The notes beneath the pieces are model-generated. The model had not been told where the DNA came from. It saw only the letters and a program-made list of their open reading frames with translations, and did not search any database. From the NCBI RefSeq assembly GCF_000720765.1, contig NZ_JODC01000028.1:6693-70692 (forward strand): 64,000 bases of DNA. Direction: 5' to 3'. Below, one piece after another: positions 27,186-36,625 of the stretch. Position 1 is the stretch's first letter. Every line of letters begins with the position of its first letter. The stretch is from Streptomyces sp. NRRL S-646. GTDB taxonomy: Bacteria; Actinomycetota; Actinomycetes; Streptomycetales; Streptomycetaceae. The position numbers and the translations under genes are program-made.

Positions 27186-29504
27186 GTGACCACCAAGACC
27201 GCAGCCGCGGCAGCACAGGCCACCGTGTACGGCTACCCCCGCCAGGGCCCGGACCGGGAACTGAAGAAGGCAATCGAGGGCTACTGGAAGGGCCGCGTCA
27301 CCGCCGACGCCCTCCGCTCCACCGCCGCCCTCCTGCGCGCCGCCAACTGGCGGCAGCTCGCCGAGGCCGGCATCGACGAGGTCCCGGCCGGCGACTTCTC
27401 GTACTACGACCACGTCCTGGATACGACCGTCATGGTCGGCGCGATCCCCGCCCGCCACCGCGAGGCCGTCGACGCGGACCCGTTGGACGGCTACTTCGCG
27501 ATGGCCCGCGGCACGCAGGACGTGGCACCGCTGGAGATGACGAAGTGGTTCGACACCAACTACCACTACCTGGTGCCCGAGTTGGCCCCGGACACCGTGT
27601 TCACGGCCCACCCCGCCAAGCAGGTCGCGGAATTGAAGGAGGCACTCGCCCTCGGTCTGACCGCCCGTCCGGTACTCGTCGGGCCGGTCACCTACCTCCT
27701 GCTCGCCAAGCCGGCCCCCGGCGTGCCCGCCGGCTTCGACCCGCTCACCCTCCTCGACCGCCTGCTGCCGGTGTACGCAGAGGTCCTCGCCGACCTGCGC
27801 GCGGCCGGCGCGGAGTGGGTGCAGCTCGACGAGCCCGCCCTGGTCCAGGACCGCACTCCCGCCGAACTGAATGCCGCCACGCGCGCCTACCGCGACCTCG
27901 GTGCCCTGACCGACCGGCCAAAGCTGCTGGTCGCCTCGTACTTCGACCGGCTCGGCGACGCGCTGCCGGTACTGGCCAAGGCTCCCGTCGACGGTCTCGC
28001 ACTGGACTTCACCGAGTCCGCCGCCGCCAACCTCGACGCGCTCGCCGCCGTGGGCGGGCTGCCCGGCAAGCGCCTGATCGCCGGGGTCGTCAACGGCCGC
28101 AACATCTGGGCCAACGACCTGGAGAAGTCGCTGTCCACCCTCGGCACCCTGCTCGGGCTGGCCGACCGGGTCGACGTGGCCGCCTCCTGCTCCCTGCTCC
28201 ACGTGCCGCTCGACTCCGCCCGGGAGCGGGACATCGACCCGCAGATCCGGCGCTGGCTCTCCTTCGCACAGCAGAAGACGAGCGAGATCGTCACGCTCGC
28301 CAAGGGCCTCACGCAGGGCACCGGCTCGATCACCGGCGAACTCGCCGCGAACCGCGCCGACCTGGCCTCCCGCGCGAGCTCGCCGATCACCCGCGACCCG
28401 GCCGTACGGGCTCGCACCGCCGCCGTCAACGAGGCGGACGCCCGTCGCTCGCAGCCGTACCCCGAACGCACGGCGGCTCAGCGCGCCCACCTCGGTCTGC
28501 CCCTGCTGCCGACCACGACCATCGGCTCCTTTCCGCAGACCGGCGAACTGCGCACCGCCCGCGCCGACCTGCGCGCCGGGCGGATCGACACGGCCGGCTA
28601 CGAGGAGCGCATCAAGGCCGAGATCGGCGAAGTCATCTCCTTCCAGGAGAAGGCCGGCCTGGATGTCCTCGTGCACGGCGAGGCCGAACGCAACGACATG
28701 GTCCAGTACTTCTCCGAGCAGCTGACGGGGTACCTCGCCACGCAGCACGGCTGGGTCCAGTCCTACGGCACCCGGTACGTGCGTCCGCCGATCCTGGCCG
28801 GCGACATCTGCCGCCCCGAGCCGATGACGGTGCGCTGGACGTCGTACGCCCAGTCGCTGACGCAGAAGCCGGTCAAGGGCATGCTGACCGGACCGGTCAC
28901 CATGCTGGCCTGGTCCTTCGTCCGCGACGACCAGCCGCTCGGAGCCACCGCCCGCCAGGTCGCCCTCGCCCTGCGCGACGAGGTGAACGACCTTGAGGCG
29001 GCCGGGACTTCGGTCATCCAGGTCGACGAGCCAGCATTGCGCGAGACCCTGCCCCTGCGCGCCGCCGACCACCCCGGCTACCTGGCATGGGCCACGGAAG
29101 CCTTCCGGCTCACCACCAGCCGAGTACGGCCGGACACCCAGATCCACACCCACATGTGCTACGCCGAGTTCGGCGACATCGTCCAGGCCATCGACGACCT
29201 CGACGCCGACGTCATCAGCCTGGAAGCCGCCCGCTCACACATGCAGGTCGCCCGCGAACTCGCGGCCCACGGCTACCCGCGCGAGGCCGGGCCGGGTGTG
29301 TACGACATCCACTCCCCGCGCGTCCCGAGCACCGAGGAAGCCGCCGAACTGCTCCGCACCGGCCTGAAGGCGATCCCCGCGGAGCGCCTCTGGGTCAATC
29401 CCGACTGCGGGCTGAAGACCCGCGGCTGGCCCGAGACCCGATCCTCGCTGGAGAGCCTGGTCACCGCCGCCCGTACGGTCCGTGAGGAACTCTCCTCGTC
29501 CTGA
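27186..29504 (+). CDS. metE: Cobalamin-independent methionine synthase
   Basis: A 772-residue enzyme transferring a methyl group from methyltetrahydrofolate-triglutamate to homocysteine. It has the two-barrel MetE layout: N-terminal barrel starting VYGYPRQGPDRELKKAIEGYW, then the catalytic C-terminal barrel starting LPLLPTTTIGSFPQTGELR. Zinc and homocysteine ligands are visible: VHGEAERNDMVQYF, THMCYAEFGDI (His and Cys), SLEAARSHM (Glu), and NPDCGLKTRGW (Cys). GTG at 27186 follows CGAAGGAGAT. It is controlled by the cobalamin riboswitch upstream. It is intact, unlike the metF scrap that follows. Confidence 0.97.
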   Translation: MTTKTAAAAAQATVYGYPRQGPDRELKKAIEGYWKGRVTADALRSTAALLRAANWRQLAEAGIDEVPAGDFSYYDHVLDTTVMVGAIPARHREAVDADPLDGYFAMARGTQDVAPLEMTKWFDTNYHYLVPELAPDTVFTAHPAKQVAELKEALALGLTARPVLVGPVTYLLLAKPAPGVPAGFDPLTLLDRLLPVYAEVLADLRAAGAEWVQLDEPALVQDRTPAELNAATRAYRDLGALTDRPKLLVASYFDRLGDALPVLAKAPVDGLALDFTESAAANLDALAAVGGLPGKRLIAGVVNGRNIWANDLEKSLSTLGTLLGLADRVDVAASCSLLHVPLDSARERDIDPQIRRWLSFAQQKTSEIVTLAKGLTQGTGSITGELAANRADLASRASSPITRDPAVRARTAAVNEADARRSQPYPERTAAQRAHLGLPLLPTTTIGSFPQTGELRTARADLRAGRIDTAGYEERIKAEIGEVISFQEKAGLDVLVHGEAERNDMVQYFSEQLTGYLATQHGWVQSYGTRYVRPPILAGDICRPEPMTVRWTSYAQSLTQKPVKGMLTGPVTMLAWSFVRDDQPLGATARQVALALRDEVNDLEAAGTSVIQVDEPALRETLPLRAADHPGYLAWATEAFRLTTSRVRPDTQIHTHMCYAEFGDIVQAIDDLDADVISLEAARSHMQVARELAAHGYPREAGPGVYDIHSPRVPSTEEAAELLRTGLKAIPAERLWVNPDCGLKTRGWPETRSSLESLVTAARTVREELSSS

Positions 29505-29565
29505 CCGCAAGCCCAGTCCGCCGGGGAAGGACGCATCTGCCGTTCTTCCCCGGCCCCGGCACCGG

Positions 29566-29850
29566 AGAACGCATCAGCCCTCATTCGCATTCATGCCATT
29601 CCGCAGCACAGCGGCCGAAGCCGGCCTGTGGACCGCGATCCGCCGGCTGGAGACGCTGTTGCCCACCTTCGCCTCTGTGACCTACGGCGCCGGCGGCTCC
29701 ACGAGAGGCCGGACCGTCAACGTCACCGGGCGGATCGCCCAGGAGACCACCCTCACCCCGGTCGCCCACCTCACCGCGGTGGACCACAACGTCGCCGAGC
29801 TGCGCAACGTCCTCGGCCACTACGCCGGCCAAGCCGGGATCTTCGGGGCC
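29566..29850 (+). pseudogene. Methylenetetrahydrofolate reductase fragment
   Basis: About 95 residues matching the N-terminal third of MetF: PSFAFMPFRSTAAEAGLWTA, ETLLPTFASVTYGAGGSTRG, TPVAHLTAVDHNVAELRNVL. The match ends at GHYAGQAGI, and the rest of the frame (to 29943) is unrelated. The FAD-binding C-terminal part is gone. The start is also unclear; PSFAF corresponds to the usual SFEFFPP. Its position right after metE fits a former methionine operon. Confidence 0.8.
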
Positions 29851-30168
29851 TTCAGTTCGCGCACGGTTCCGACTTTGGCAGGCGTCGATATCCCGTCAGG
29901 AAACTCATCCCGCAGATCGCACAGGGGCTTCGCGGTCACATAGTGAGTACCGCCACGGTCACGCCAGCACCAGCACTGGTTCACTCCCTGACCGCGTCAG
30001 CCTCACAAGACCTGCATTGGCATGACCTTGACCAGCACAAGACGGCAGCCTCATGGTGAGACCACCCGACCCCGCAGCTCACCTCACATGTCTCCTGACA
30101 TGCCGTCTGTCAATGCCGCTCTTCGCCATGCAGCCCTCCCGAATCGCCTCAAACCGCGCGGAGGCTCG

Positions 30169-31509
30169 ATGCACCGACGCCAGATACCCTCCGGATCCCT
30201 GGTGATCCACCGCCACGAACCGACACGCCCGCTGCGGCGGACGGCAGCGGCCCTCACCGCGATGCTCACACTCACCGTCACCGCCCTCACCGTCGGCCTG
30301 GCCACCAGCGCTCAGGCCACCGCGGTCTCGTCCGCCCCGCTCACGTCCACCTCCGCGAGTACGACGGGCTTCGGCTGCGCCCACCCCTCGCAATCCGGAC
30401 AAGTCCGCTGTTTCGGCCTCCTGAAGGACCACCGCACCGCCTCGGGCCGCATGTCACCGTTCACCACCGGATCCCCGACCACGGCGGGATACAAGCCGTC
30501 CGATCTGCGATCCGCCTACAACCTGGGCGACACCTCGGGATCCGGCCGGACGGTGGCCATCGTCGACGCCTACAACGACCCGAATGCCGAATCGGACCTG
30601 GCCGCTTACCGCAGAGCCTACGGCCTGCCGTCGTGCACCACCGCCAACGGCTGCTTCCGCAAGGTGAATCAGCATGGCCAGGCATCGCCGCTGCCCTCCG
30701 GCGACTACGGATGGGCCGAGGAGATCAGCCTCGACCTCGACATGGTCTCGGCGACATGCCCTGGCTGCCACATCCTCCTGGTCGAGGCGGACTCGTCGGA
30801 CGTCACGGATCTCATGAAGGCCGAGGACACCGCCGCCACCACGCCGGGCGTCGTCTCCGTCTCCGACAGTTGGGGCGGGCCCGAGGACAACACCATCACC
30901 TCCTTCGACTCCCACTTCCACCACCCCGGCGTCGCGATCACAGCGAGCTCGGGTGACTCCGGTTACGGCGCCTCCTGGCCCGCCTCCTCCCCGTACGTCA
31001 CCGCCGTGGGCGGCACCGCGCTGAGCAAGGCGTCCAACTCCCGCGGCTGGACCGAGACCGCCTGGAGCGGCGCGGGCTCGGGCTGCTCGGCGTACGAGGC
31101 CAAGCCCTCCTGGCAGCATGACTCCGGATGCGCCAAGCGCACTGTCGCCGATGTGTCGGCGGTCGCCGACCCCAACACCGGGGTGGCGGTCTACGACACG
31201 TACAACAGCTGCGGCGGCGGACTGGTGTGCGACACCGAGCTTCAACTCGGAGTCGCACAGGGTGCCGACGGATGGGTCGAAGTCGGAGGCACCAGCGTCT
31301 CGTCGCCGATCATCGCGAGCGTCTACGCACTGGCCGGAAACACCTCCCAGGTCGCGGGCGGCTCGTATCCGTACAGCCACACCTCGGCGCTCAACGACGT
31401 CACCTCGGGCAGCAAGGGCTCCTGCGGAGGCAGTTACCTCTGCACCGCAAAGCCGGGATACGACGGGCCGACCGGCCTCGGCACACCCCACGGCACCGGC
31501 GCCTTCTGA
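30169..31509 (+). CDS. Secreted S53 (sedolisin-like) serine-carboxyl protease
   Basis: A 446-residue secreted protease. Signal region: RTAAALTAMLTLTVTALTVG ending SAQATA. Catalytic core: LRSAYNLGDTSGSGRTVAIV, EEISLDLDMVSATCPGC (Glu and Asp of the S53 triad), ITASSGDSGYGASWPASS (oxyanion Asp), and [18 protein letters not shown] (catalytic Ser). The prodomain is short. It ends at the catalytic domain with GLGTPHGTGAF and has no accessory domain. ATG at 30169 follows GCGGAGG. It faces a longer paralogue converging from the other strand. Confidence 0.88.
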   Translation: MHRRQIPSGSLVIHRHEPTRPLRRTAAALTAMLTLTVTALTVGLATSAQATAVSSAPLTSTSASTTGFGCAHPSQSGQVRCFGLLKDHRTASGRMSPFTTGSPTTAGYKPSDLRSAYNLGDTSGSGRTVAIVDAYNDPNAESDLAAYRRAYGLPSCTTANGCFRKVNQHGQASPLPSGDYGWAEEISLDLDMVSATCPGCHILLVEADSSDVTDLMKAEDTAATTPGVVSVSDSWGGPEDNTITSFDSHFHHPGVAITASSGDSGYGASWPASSPYVTAVGGTALSKASNSRGWTETAWSGAGSGCSAYEAKPSWQHDSGCAKRTVADVSAVADPNTGVAVYDTYNSCGGGLVCDTELQLGVAQGADGWVEVGGTSVSSPIIASVYALAGNTSQVAGGSYPYSHTSALNDVTSGSKGSCGGSYLCTAKPGYDGPTGLGTPHGTGAF

Positions 31510-31534
31510 CGACGCCGCTCTCAGCCCGACGACG

Positions 31535-31570
31535 GCTGGGCCCGCGCTGCACCTGCAGCGCGGGCCCAGC
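31535..31570 (+). terminator. Strong terminator hairpin between convergent proteases
   Basis: A perfect 16-bp stem (GCTGGGCCCGCGCTGC / GCAGCGCGGGCCCAGC) with loop ACCT, 25 bp past the plus-strand protease stop. It works symmetrically, so it may also stop transcription from the opposite gene. Confidence 0.85.
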
Positions 31571-31612
31571 CCCTGCGGAATCACCGGCGCGAACCGGATC
31601 CACACGCAAGGG

Positions 31613-31649
31613 TCCCGCACACGACGGGCCGGGCCTGTCGTGTGCGGGA
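31613..31649 (-). terminator. Terminator hairpin of the minus-strand protease
   Basis: A perfect 13-bp stem (TCCCGCACACGAC / GTCGTGTGCGGGA) with an 11-base loop, 17 bp beyond the minus-strand gene's stop. Confidence 0.8.
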
Positions 31650-31665
31650 TCGGGTGCCGCAGGGG

Positions 31666-33735
31666 TCAGCTGGTCGTCAGGGCGGTGTCGTCCACGACGA
31701 AGCTGGTCTGCAGGGAGGAGTCCTCCACACCGTTGAACTTGAGGGTGACCGTCTGGCCTGCCAGCGAGGACAGGTCGAAGGTCTTCTGCGCGTACCCGGA
31801 GTTGTGGTTGAGGTTCGAGTACGTCGCCAGGGTGGTCGAACCGACGGTGACCGTCAGCTTGTCGTACTGGGTGCTGCTGGTGGTCTCCGAGGTGTCGATG
31901 TGCAGGTAGAAGGTGAGCGTGGCCTTGCAGCCTGCCGGGATCGTCACCGACTGGGACAGGGTGTCGGTGTGCGAGGAGCCGTAGCCGTCGAGCCAGGCGT
32001 AGTACGAGCCACTGTGGGCGGCCTCACCGGTGTCGTTGACGATGACGCCGCTGGTCGCGCTCCAGCCGGTGCTGCCCGACTCGAAGCCCGGGTTGGCCAG
32101 CAGCTGCGCGGACGTGCAGCCGCCACCACCGGAGCCGACGGTCCAGGTGAAGGACGTCGAGCCGGAGGCGCCGGTGGAGTCCTTGGCGGTGACGGTGACC
32201 TGGTAGGTGCCCGCGGTGGACGCCGTACCGGAGATCAGGCCGGTGGAGCTGTTGATGGACAGGCCGGTCGGCAGGCCCGTGGCGCTGTAGGTGAGGGAGG
32301 CGCCGCCGCTGTCGGTGGCCTTGATCTGCAGGCTGACCGAGCCGCCGGTGGTGGTGGACTGGCTGCCGGGGTTGGTGACGGTCACCGTGTTGCCGCTGCT
32401 GGAGCCGGCGGTGAAGGCGGCGGTGCCGTTCGGGGTGCCCCAGCCGGTCGGGCCGTCGTAGCCGGTACCGGCCGTGCAGAAGTACGACGGGGAGCAGGAG
32501 CCGTTGTTGCCGCTCGTCACGTCGTACAGGTTGCTCGTGTGGGAGTACGGGTACTTCGCCGGGTAGTCGCTCGCGCCCGGGGCGCCCGCGAGCGCGTAGA
32601 CGCTCGCCAGGATCGGCGAGCTGGCGCTGGTGCCGCCGTAGACCGCCCAGCCGGAACCGCCGTACGTGTCGTAGACCGCGACGCCGGTGGCCGGGTCGGC
32701 CACGGCGGAGACGTCGGCCTCCATGCGCTTGCTGCAGCCGGTGTCGGTCTGCCAGCTCGGCTTCGGGTCGTACGCGGAGCAGCCGGAGCCGGTGCCTTCC
32801 GTGGAGTTGGTGTGCCACACCGACTCGCTCCAGCCACGGGAGTTGGAGGCGGTGGTGAGCGCGGTGCCGCCGACGGCGGTCACGTACTGGGAGGTCGCCG
32901 GATACTCGGCGCCGTAGGCGGAGTCACCGGAGGAGACGGTGATCGCAACACCCGGGTGCTTGAAGTACGAAGTGTCGTCGCTGGTCTGGGAGGAGGACTC
33001 GGAGCCGCCCCAGCTGTTGGAGACGAATTTGGCGCCGAGGGCCACGGCCTCGTTCTCAGCGGTGCCAAGGTCGGCCATGGTCGCAGAGTTGGCCTCGACC
33101 AGGATGATGCTGCAGTTCGGGCAGACGGCGCTGACCATGTCGATGTCGAGCATCTCTTCACCGGCCCAGCCGGTGTCGTTGGTCGGCAGCGAGGTGGTCG
33201 AGCCGGTCTGACTGACCTGCTTGAAGCAGCCGTTGGCCTTGGTGCAGGACGACAGGCCGTAGGTGGAACGGTAGGTGGCCAGGTCCGACTCGGCGTTGGG
33301 GTCGTTGTAGGCGTCGACGATGCCGACGGTCATGCCCGAACCTGCCGTGGTGGGCAGGTTGTAGGCGCTGTGCAGGTTGGCCGGGGACAGGCCGGAGGGC
33401 GCTGCGGCGGCGAGCGCCGAGGCGAGCCGCTGCTCGATGTCGGTGCGGCGCTGGGCGAAACAGGACGCCAGGCCCGGCTCGGCGGTGGCACACAGGTGCT
33501 GGGTCGGCACCTTCTGGCCGGCCTTGCCGGTGGAGTGGTAGGTCTGCCGCTCGGGAGCGGTCAGCGCCTTGTTGTTCTGCGTGACCTTGGAGGTCTGGGG
33601 GTGGGTCGCGGCAGGCTGGGCACCGGCCGTGGGCGCGGCGGTGAATCCGGCGACGGTCAGAGCGAGGGCGGGGAAGGCGACGGCGACGAGTCTTCGCAGA
33701 CTCCGTCTCCGCCCGCGCGGGCGTGACTCACGCAT
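31666..33735 (-). CDS. Secreted S53 protease with Ig-like and C-terminal binding domains
   Basis: A 689-residue paralogue of the convergent gene. The basic signal peptide ([19 protein letters not shown]) precedes the core with [37 protein letters not shown] (Glu/Asp), [18 protein letters not shown] and [18 protein letters not shown] (Ser). After the catalytic domain come a He_PIG-type Ig-like domain ([20 protein letters not shown]), a Gly linker, and a jelly-roll-like C-terminal domain beginning [16 protein letters not shown], typical of carbohydrate- or surface-binding modules. ATG at 33735 follows CGGAGG. Confidence 0.9.
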   Translation of the reverse strand: MRESRPRGRRRSLRRLVAVAFPALALTVAGFTAAPTAGAQPAATHPQTSKVTQNNKALTAPERQTYHSTGKAGQKVPTQHLCATAEPGLASCFAQRRTDIEQRLASALAAAAPSGLSPANLHSAYNLPTTAGSGMTVGIVDAYNDPNAESDLATYRSTYGLSSCTKANGCFKQVSQTGSTTSLPTNDTGWAGEEMLDIDMVSAVCPNCSIILVEANSATMADLGTAENEAVALGAKFVSNSWGGSESSSQTSDDTSYFKHPGVAITVSSGDSAYGAEYPATSQYVTAVGGTALTTASNSRGWSESVWHTNSTEGTGSGCSAYDPKPSWQTDTGCSKRMEADVSAVADPATGVAVYDTYGGSGWAVYGGTSASSPILASVYALAGAPGASDYPAKYPYSHTSNLYDVTSGNNGSCSPSYFCTAGTGYDGPTGWGTPNGTAAFTAGSSSGNTVTVTNPGSQSTTTGGSVSLQIKATDSGGASLTYSATGLPTGLSINSSTGLISGTASTAGTYQVTVTAKDSTGASGSTSFTWTVGSGGGGCTSAQLLANPGFESGSTGWSATSGVIVNDTGEAAHSGSYYAWLDGYGSSHTDTLSQSVTIPAGCKATLTFYLHIDTSETTSSTQYDKLTVTVGSTTLATYSNLNHNSGYAQKTFDLSSLAGQTVTLKFNGVEDSSLQTSFVVDDTALTTS

Positions 33736-34086
33736 GGGTACTGCCTCCGTTTGACGTGAGGTAATCGCACTGGATGGGCAGCCCGTGACGCGCGTTGCGG
33801 CGGTGGAACCGCGCAGTCAGGAGCATGACACTCACAGCATCCCGTTACGCCGAGTGAGCGTGACATGACAGGATGCGGGAGGACCGTAGCCCCGAACACG
33901 GACTACCGGGCAGTACCGGGTTGAATTCTTTACCCCTCCATAGGAAGGACATAGCCCCCTCATAGCGGGAGGCCGGCCGCACTTGATACGGATCCCAGCG
34001 CTACGCCGTGCTGTTCAAGCCGGGCGCCTACAGCGCCGATGTCAACGTCGGCTGCCGACCTGCTGGCCCCGGCCGGCGCTCTGTCC
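33736..34086. other. Intergenic, protease promoter side
   Basis: About 350 bp upstream of the minus-strand protease. No gene is seen. A lower-GC segment (GAATTCTTTACCCCTCCATAG near 33924) stands out from the surrounding composition and may hold promoter elements, but I cannot assign boxes. Confidence 0.3.
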
Positions 34087-34470
34087 TCATGTGTTGGGCC
34101 GGGCCGCGCTGATGTCGCCGAGGGCGGATTTCTCGTCGCGTTCCATTGCAAGGTCACCCAGGGAGAGGATGCCCACGCCCACCGGACGGTCGCCCTCGAC
34201 GACCGAGAACTGCCGTACGGAGTGCTCGCGCTCAGCGGGACCGCCCGGTCCAGGCTGTCGTCCGGGGTGATGGTGACCAGGTCGTCGCTGGCCGCCTGCA
34301 TCACCGTCGCCCGCTCAGGGTCGGCGCCTTCGGCGCAGGCCCACAGCACCAGGTCACGGTCGCTCACCAGGCACCGCAGATGTCCTTCCTCGGTCACCAG
34401 GACGGCGCCGACGTCCTGGTCCGGCATCAGCCGGGCCACGGAGGTCACCGACGCCACCGCCCCTCTCGGC
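34087..34470 (-). pseudogene. CBS-domain protein, frameshifted and N-truncated
   Basis: First frame: VARLMPDQDVGAVLVTEEGH, LRCLVSDRDLVLWACAEGAD, LVTITPDDSLDRA, a CBS motif with its linker. Near 34232 the frame shifts and continues as REHSVRQFSVVEGDRPVGVG and ILSLGDLAMERDEKSALGDI before a TGA at 34087. Together these form most of a CBS pair as in actinobacterial stress-associated CBS proteins. The usual opening (an MxxxDIMT-like start) is missing. Frameshift plus truncation mark it as a pseudogene. Confidence 0.75.
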
Positions 34471-34565
34471 GCGTCCGTTGGGGCCGGGCCACCCCGGGAC
34501 AACCCGTGGGATGCATACGACGGTTGGGGGACGTTGCCGTCCCGGGTGTGGCCCGCCTGCGTGAC

Positions 34566-34982
34566 CTACTTGTCTTCGGTGATGCAGGTGGTGTGGTTCA
34601 GGATTCCGACGGTTTCCGTCCCGCAGTTGTTGCTGAACCCGGAGGTGTTGCGGGAGTCGATGTTGGAGAGCAGGCCGCCGCTCGGTCAGGTCACCTCACG
34701 GTTGTCGTGGCGGTGGGAGTCGTACCGGGTTACACAGGTTCGGTCGTTGAGGAGGCCCACCCTGTTGGCGCCGCACAGGTTGGAGTGCGCCGAGGCGTTC
34801 TTACCGCTGATGTTGGACAGCAGACCGCCCGCCCCCAGGTCGATCGTGTCGGCACTCGCGGCCCCGAGGCATGCGGGGGAGGCCAGGACGGCCACGGCCA
34901 TGCCGGACAGAACTGCGAATCGCTTCAGAACCCACTGGTCCGCCTTGTCATTTCGATGGGATACGGCACTGGTGAGAAGCAA
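34566..34982 (-). CDS. Small secreted protein with a duplicated Cys module split by TGA
   Basis: The first open frame (34686-34982) has a signal peptide (RFAVLSGMAVAVLASPACLG, cleavage near ASA) and a mature part GGLLSNISGKNASAHSNLCG followed by ANRVGLLNDRTCVT. After its TGA the same frame continues for 40 codons with a second copy, GGLLSNIDSRNTSGFSNNCG then TETVGILNHTTCIT, ending at TAG 34566. Each module has two Cys around a VG(L/I)LN core, faintly recalling chaplins. The start codon is unclear: the expected one before LKRFAVL is GTT, leaving ATG 34982. It may be one gene with a nonsense codon or remnants of a tandem pair. Confidence 0.5.
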
Positions 34983-35097
34983 GGCCCGCGCCGTGCGGCA
35001 CTACCGCCTGCTCTCATCCGGTTGGCTTAACGGAATGGTGCGTTCCGATTTGCGATCCGAAGACCTGGAAAGCGGCAAAATCGCCCGGGAGTGGGAA

Positions 35098-36619
35098 TCA
35101 GCTCCCGTCGGCCGCTTCCGCCAGATCGATCAGTGCCCAGAGGTTGCGCCACCACTGTTCGAGAAAGCCGTAGTGGCGCACGGTGTGTGCCACGAAGTAG
35201 AGCCCGAAGCGGTTGATGGCCAGGTCCCTGAGGGCGAGGCGGTACCCGGTTCCCACTGGGGCCTGTCGCTGGCGATCTGAGTATGGTTCTGGAGCGAGAT
35301 GCGGTGGACTTCTGAAAGCTCCTCGACCACCGTGGCGTTGATGTCGGCGGGCTCCAGGGCAGTGCAGAGCAGTTCCGCCAGATCGTGCTGGGGAATGTGC
35401 AGGGTGGCGAGTTCCCAGTCGAAGGCGCACAGCCTGCCGTCCGCACGGATGGCGAGGTTGCGGGGGTTGAAGTCGTTGTGTACGAGGGTTCTCGGCATCG
35501 CCTCGATCTGCGGCTACCAGCGTCCGATGGCGCCGATGTGCGAAACCAGCAGGTCGCGGTGGCGGCTGTCGACGAGTTCGGGGAACTCCTGTGCCGAGTG
35601 GTGGGCCAGGGCCAGCCACAGGTCGCTCATCTCCGTCATGTCAGCGGCGTTGGGAATGTGCCCGATCCACGGCATCCGGCGGAGCTCCGGTTCCTTGCCG
35701 TACCAGATGGAGTGGAGTTGCCCGAGGTCGCGCAGGGCAATTTCGAGATGCCGGCGTGACCATCCGCGTGCATGGTCCGAGGTGTCCATTCGCTCCATGT
35801 CGCCGAGGCATTCCATGACGATGACATACGCCTCTCTGCGGTCATCGCGGTAGGTTCGGTACTGTTTCGGGACCAGGCTGGTGAAGCGGGTGTCGGTCTG
35901 CTCGTACAGGGCCAGTTCCCGTACATCGCAGCCCACGAATCCCAGGCGTTGGTCGAATCTGCCGTAGTGGGTTGCCACCGGGCCGCCGCACAGGGCGGCA
36001 GCCAGTCCGGCCATCTTGATGACTTCCCGGTCGGTGGGCTTGACCTTGACCATGACGTCGAGCTTCTGCTACACGTCGCCGTGGTCGACTCTCAGCTGCA
36101 TCGGAAAGAGCCCGACGGCTTTCTTCACCGTCCGCGATGTCAGCTCCGACAGGACGCTGGGCCCCATGGGAATGTGGGCGGCTTCGACGTGTGTGACCTT
36201 GGCACCCGGCATTGCGGAGTGACCCAGCGCCGATTCGAAGAACTGGGCATCCAGCTCGTCGAGTTGCAGCCAGCGCACCGGCCGGTTGCGCCCAAGGCGT
36301 TCGTGGGCACTGGCGAACTGTCCGGAAACGGCTGCCGAGACCGTCGAGAGGTCCAGGGCAGTGCGAAGCCGGCGATGACTTCTGCCAGTCGGGTCGCGCT
36401 GCCGCGGCCCGTGCAGCCCATCACTTCCAGGAGTTCCTGTTGCGTGGGGAGGTGGGTGCCACCGCCGACCGTGCCGATTGCCAGGCCGGGGAGGGTCATG
36501 CTCGCATAGACGCCGTCCGGAGTCCGTTCGAGGATGAACTGTCCCACGCCTGACTCATGAACGCAGGCGACGTCCTGACCCGTCGCGGTGAAATGGCCCG
36601 GAATTCTTCCAGGGCTCAT
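35098..36619 (-). pseudogene. HMG-CoA reductase / phosphotransferase fusion, multiply broken
   Basis: Reading across frames recovers one protein. First, the C-terminal part of a class I HMG-CoA reductase: TATGQDVACVHESGVGQF, LAIGTVGGGTHLPTQQELLE, MGCTGRGSATRLAEVIAGFA. A frameshift near 36365 leads to LDLSTVSAAVSGQFASAHER. Then a second domain of aminoglycoside-phosphotransferase type: VMVKVKPTDREVIKMAGLAA, and the catalytic TLVHNDFNPRNLAIRADGR and AFDWELATL. Lesions: in-frame TAG at about 36069, in-frame TAG at 35514-35516, and a second frameshift near 35235 before YRLALRDLAINRFGLYFVAH. The reductase N-terminus is missing. Confidence 0.75.
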
Positions 36620-36625
36620 GCAGCA

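Noticed and set aside
27156..29153. A 665-codon open frame antisense to metE
   Set aside because: It is a mirror of strong GC bias at metE third positions. The product is Gly/Val/Arg-rich with no domain, and metE itself is certain.
31642..33726. A 694-codon open frame antisense to the larger S53 protease
   Set aside because: The same GC-bias shadow effect; no start signal or homology.
35514..36071. TAG recoding or suppression in the HMG-CoA reductase/kinase fusion
   Set aside because: Two frameshifts and loss of the N-terminus in the same gene make simple decay far more likely than reassigned amber codons.
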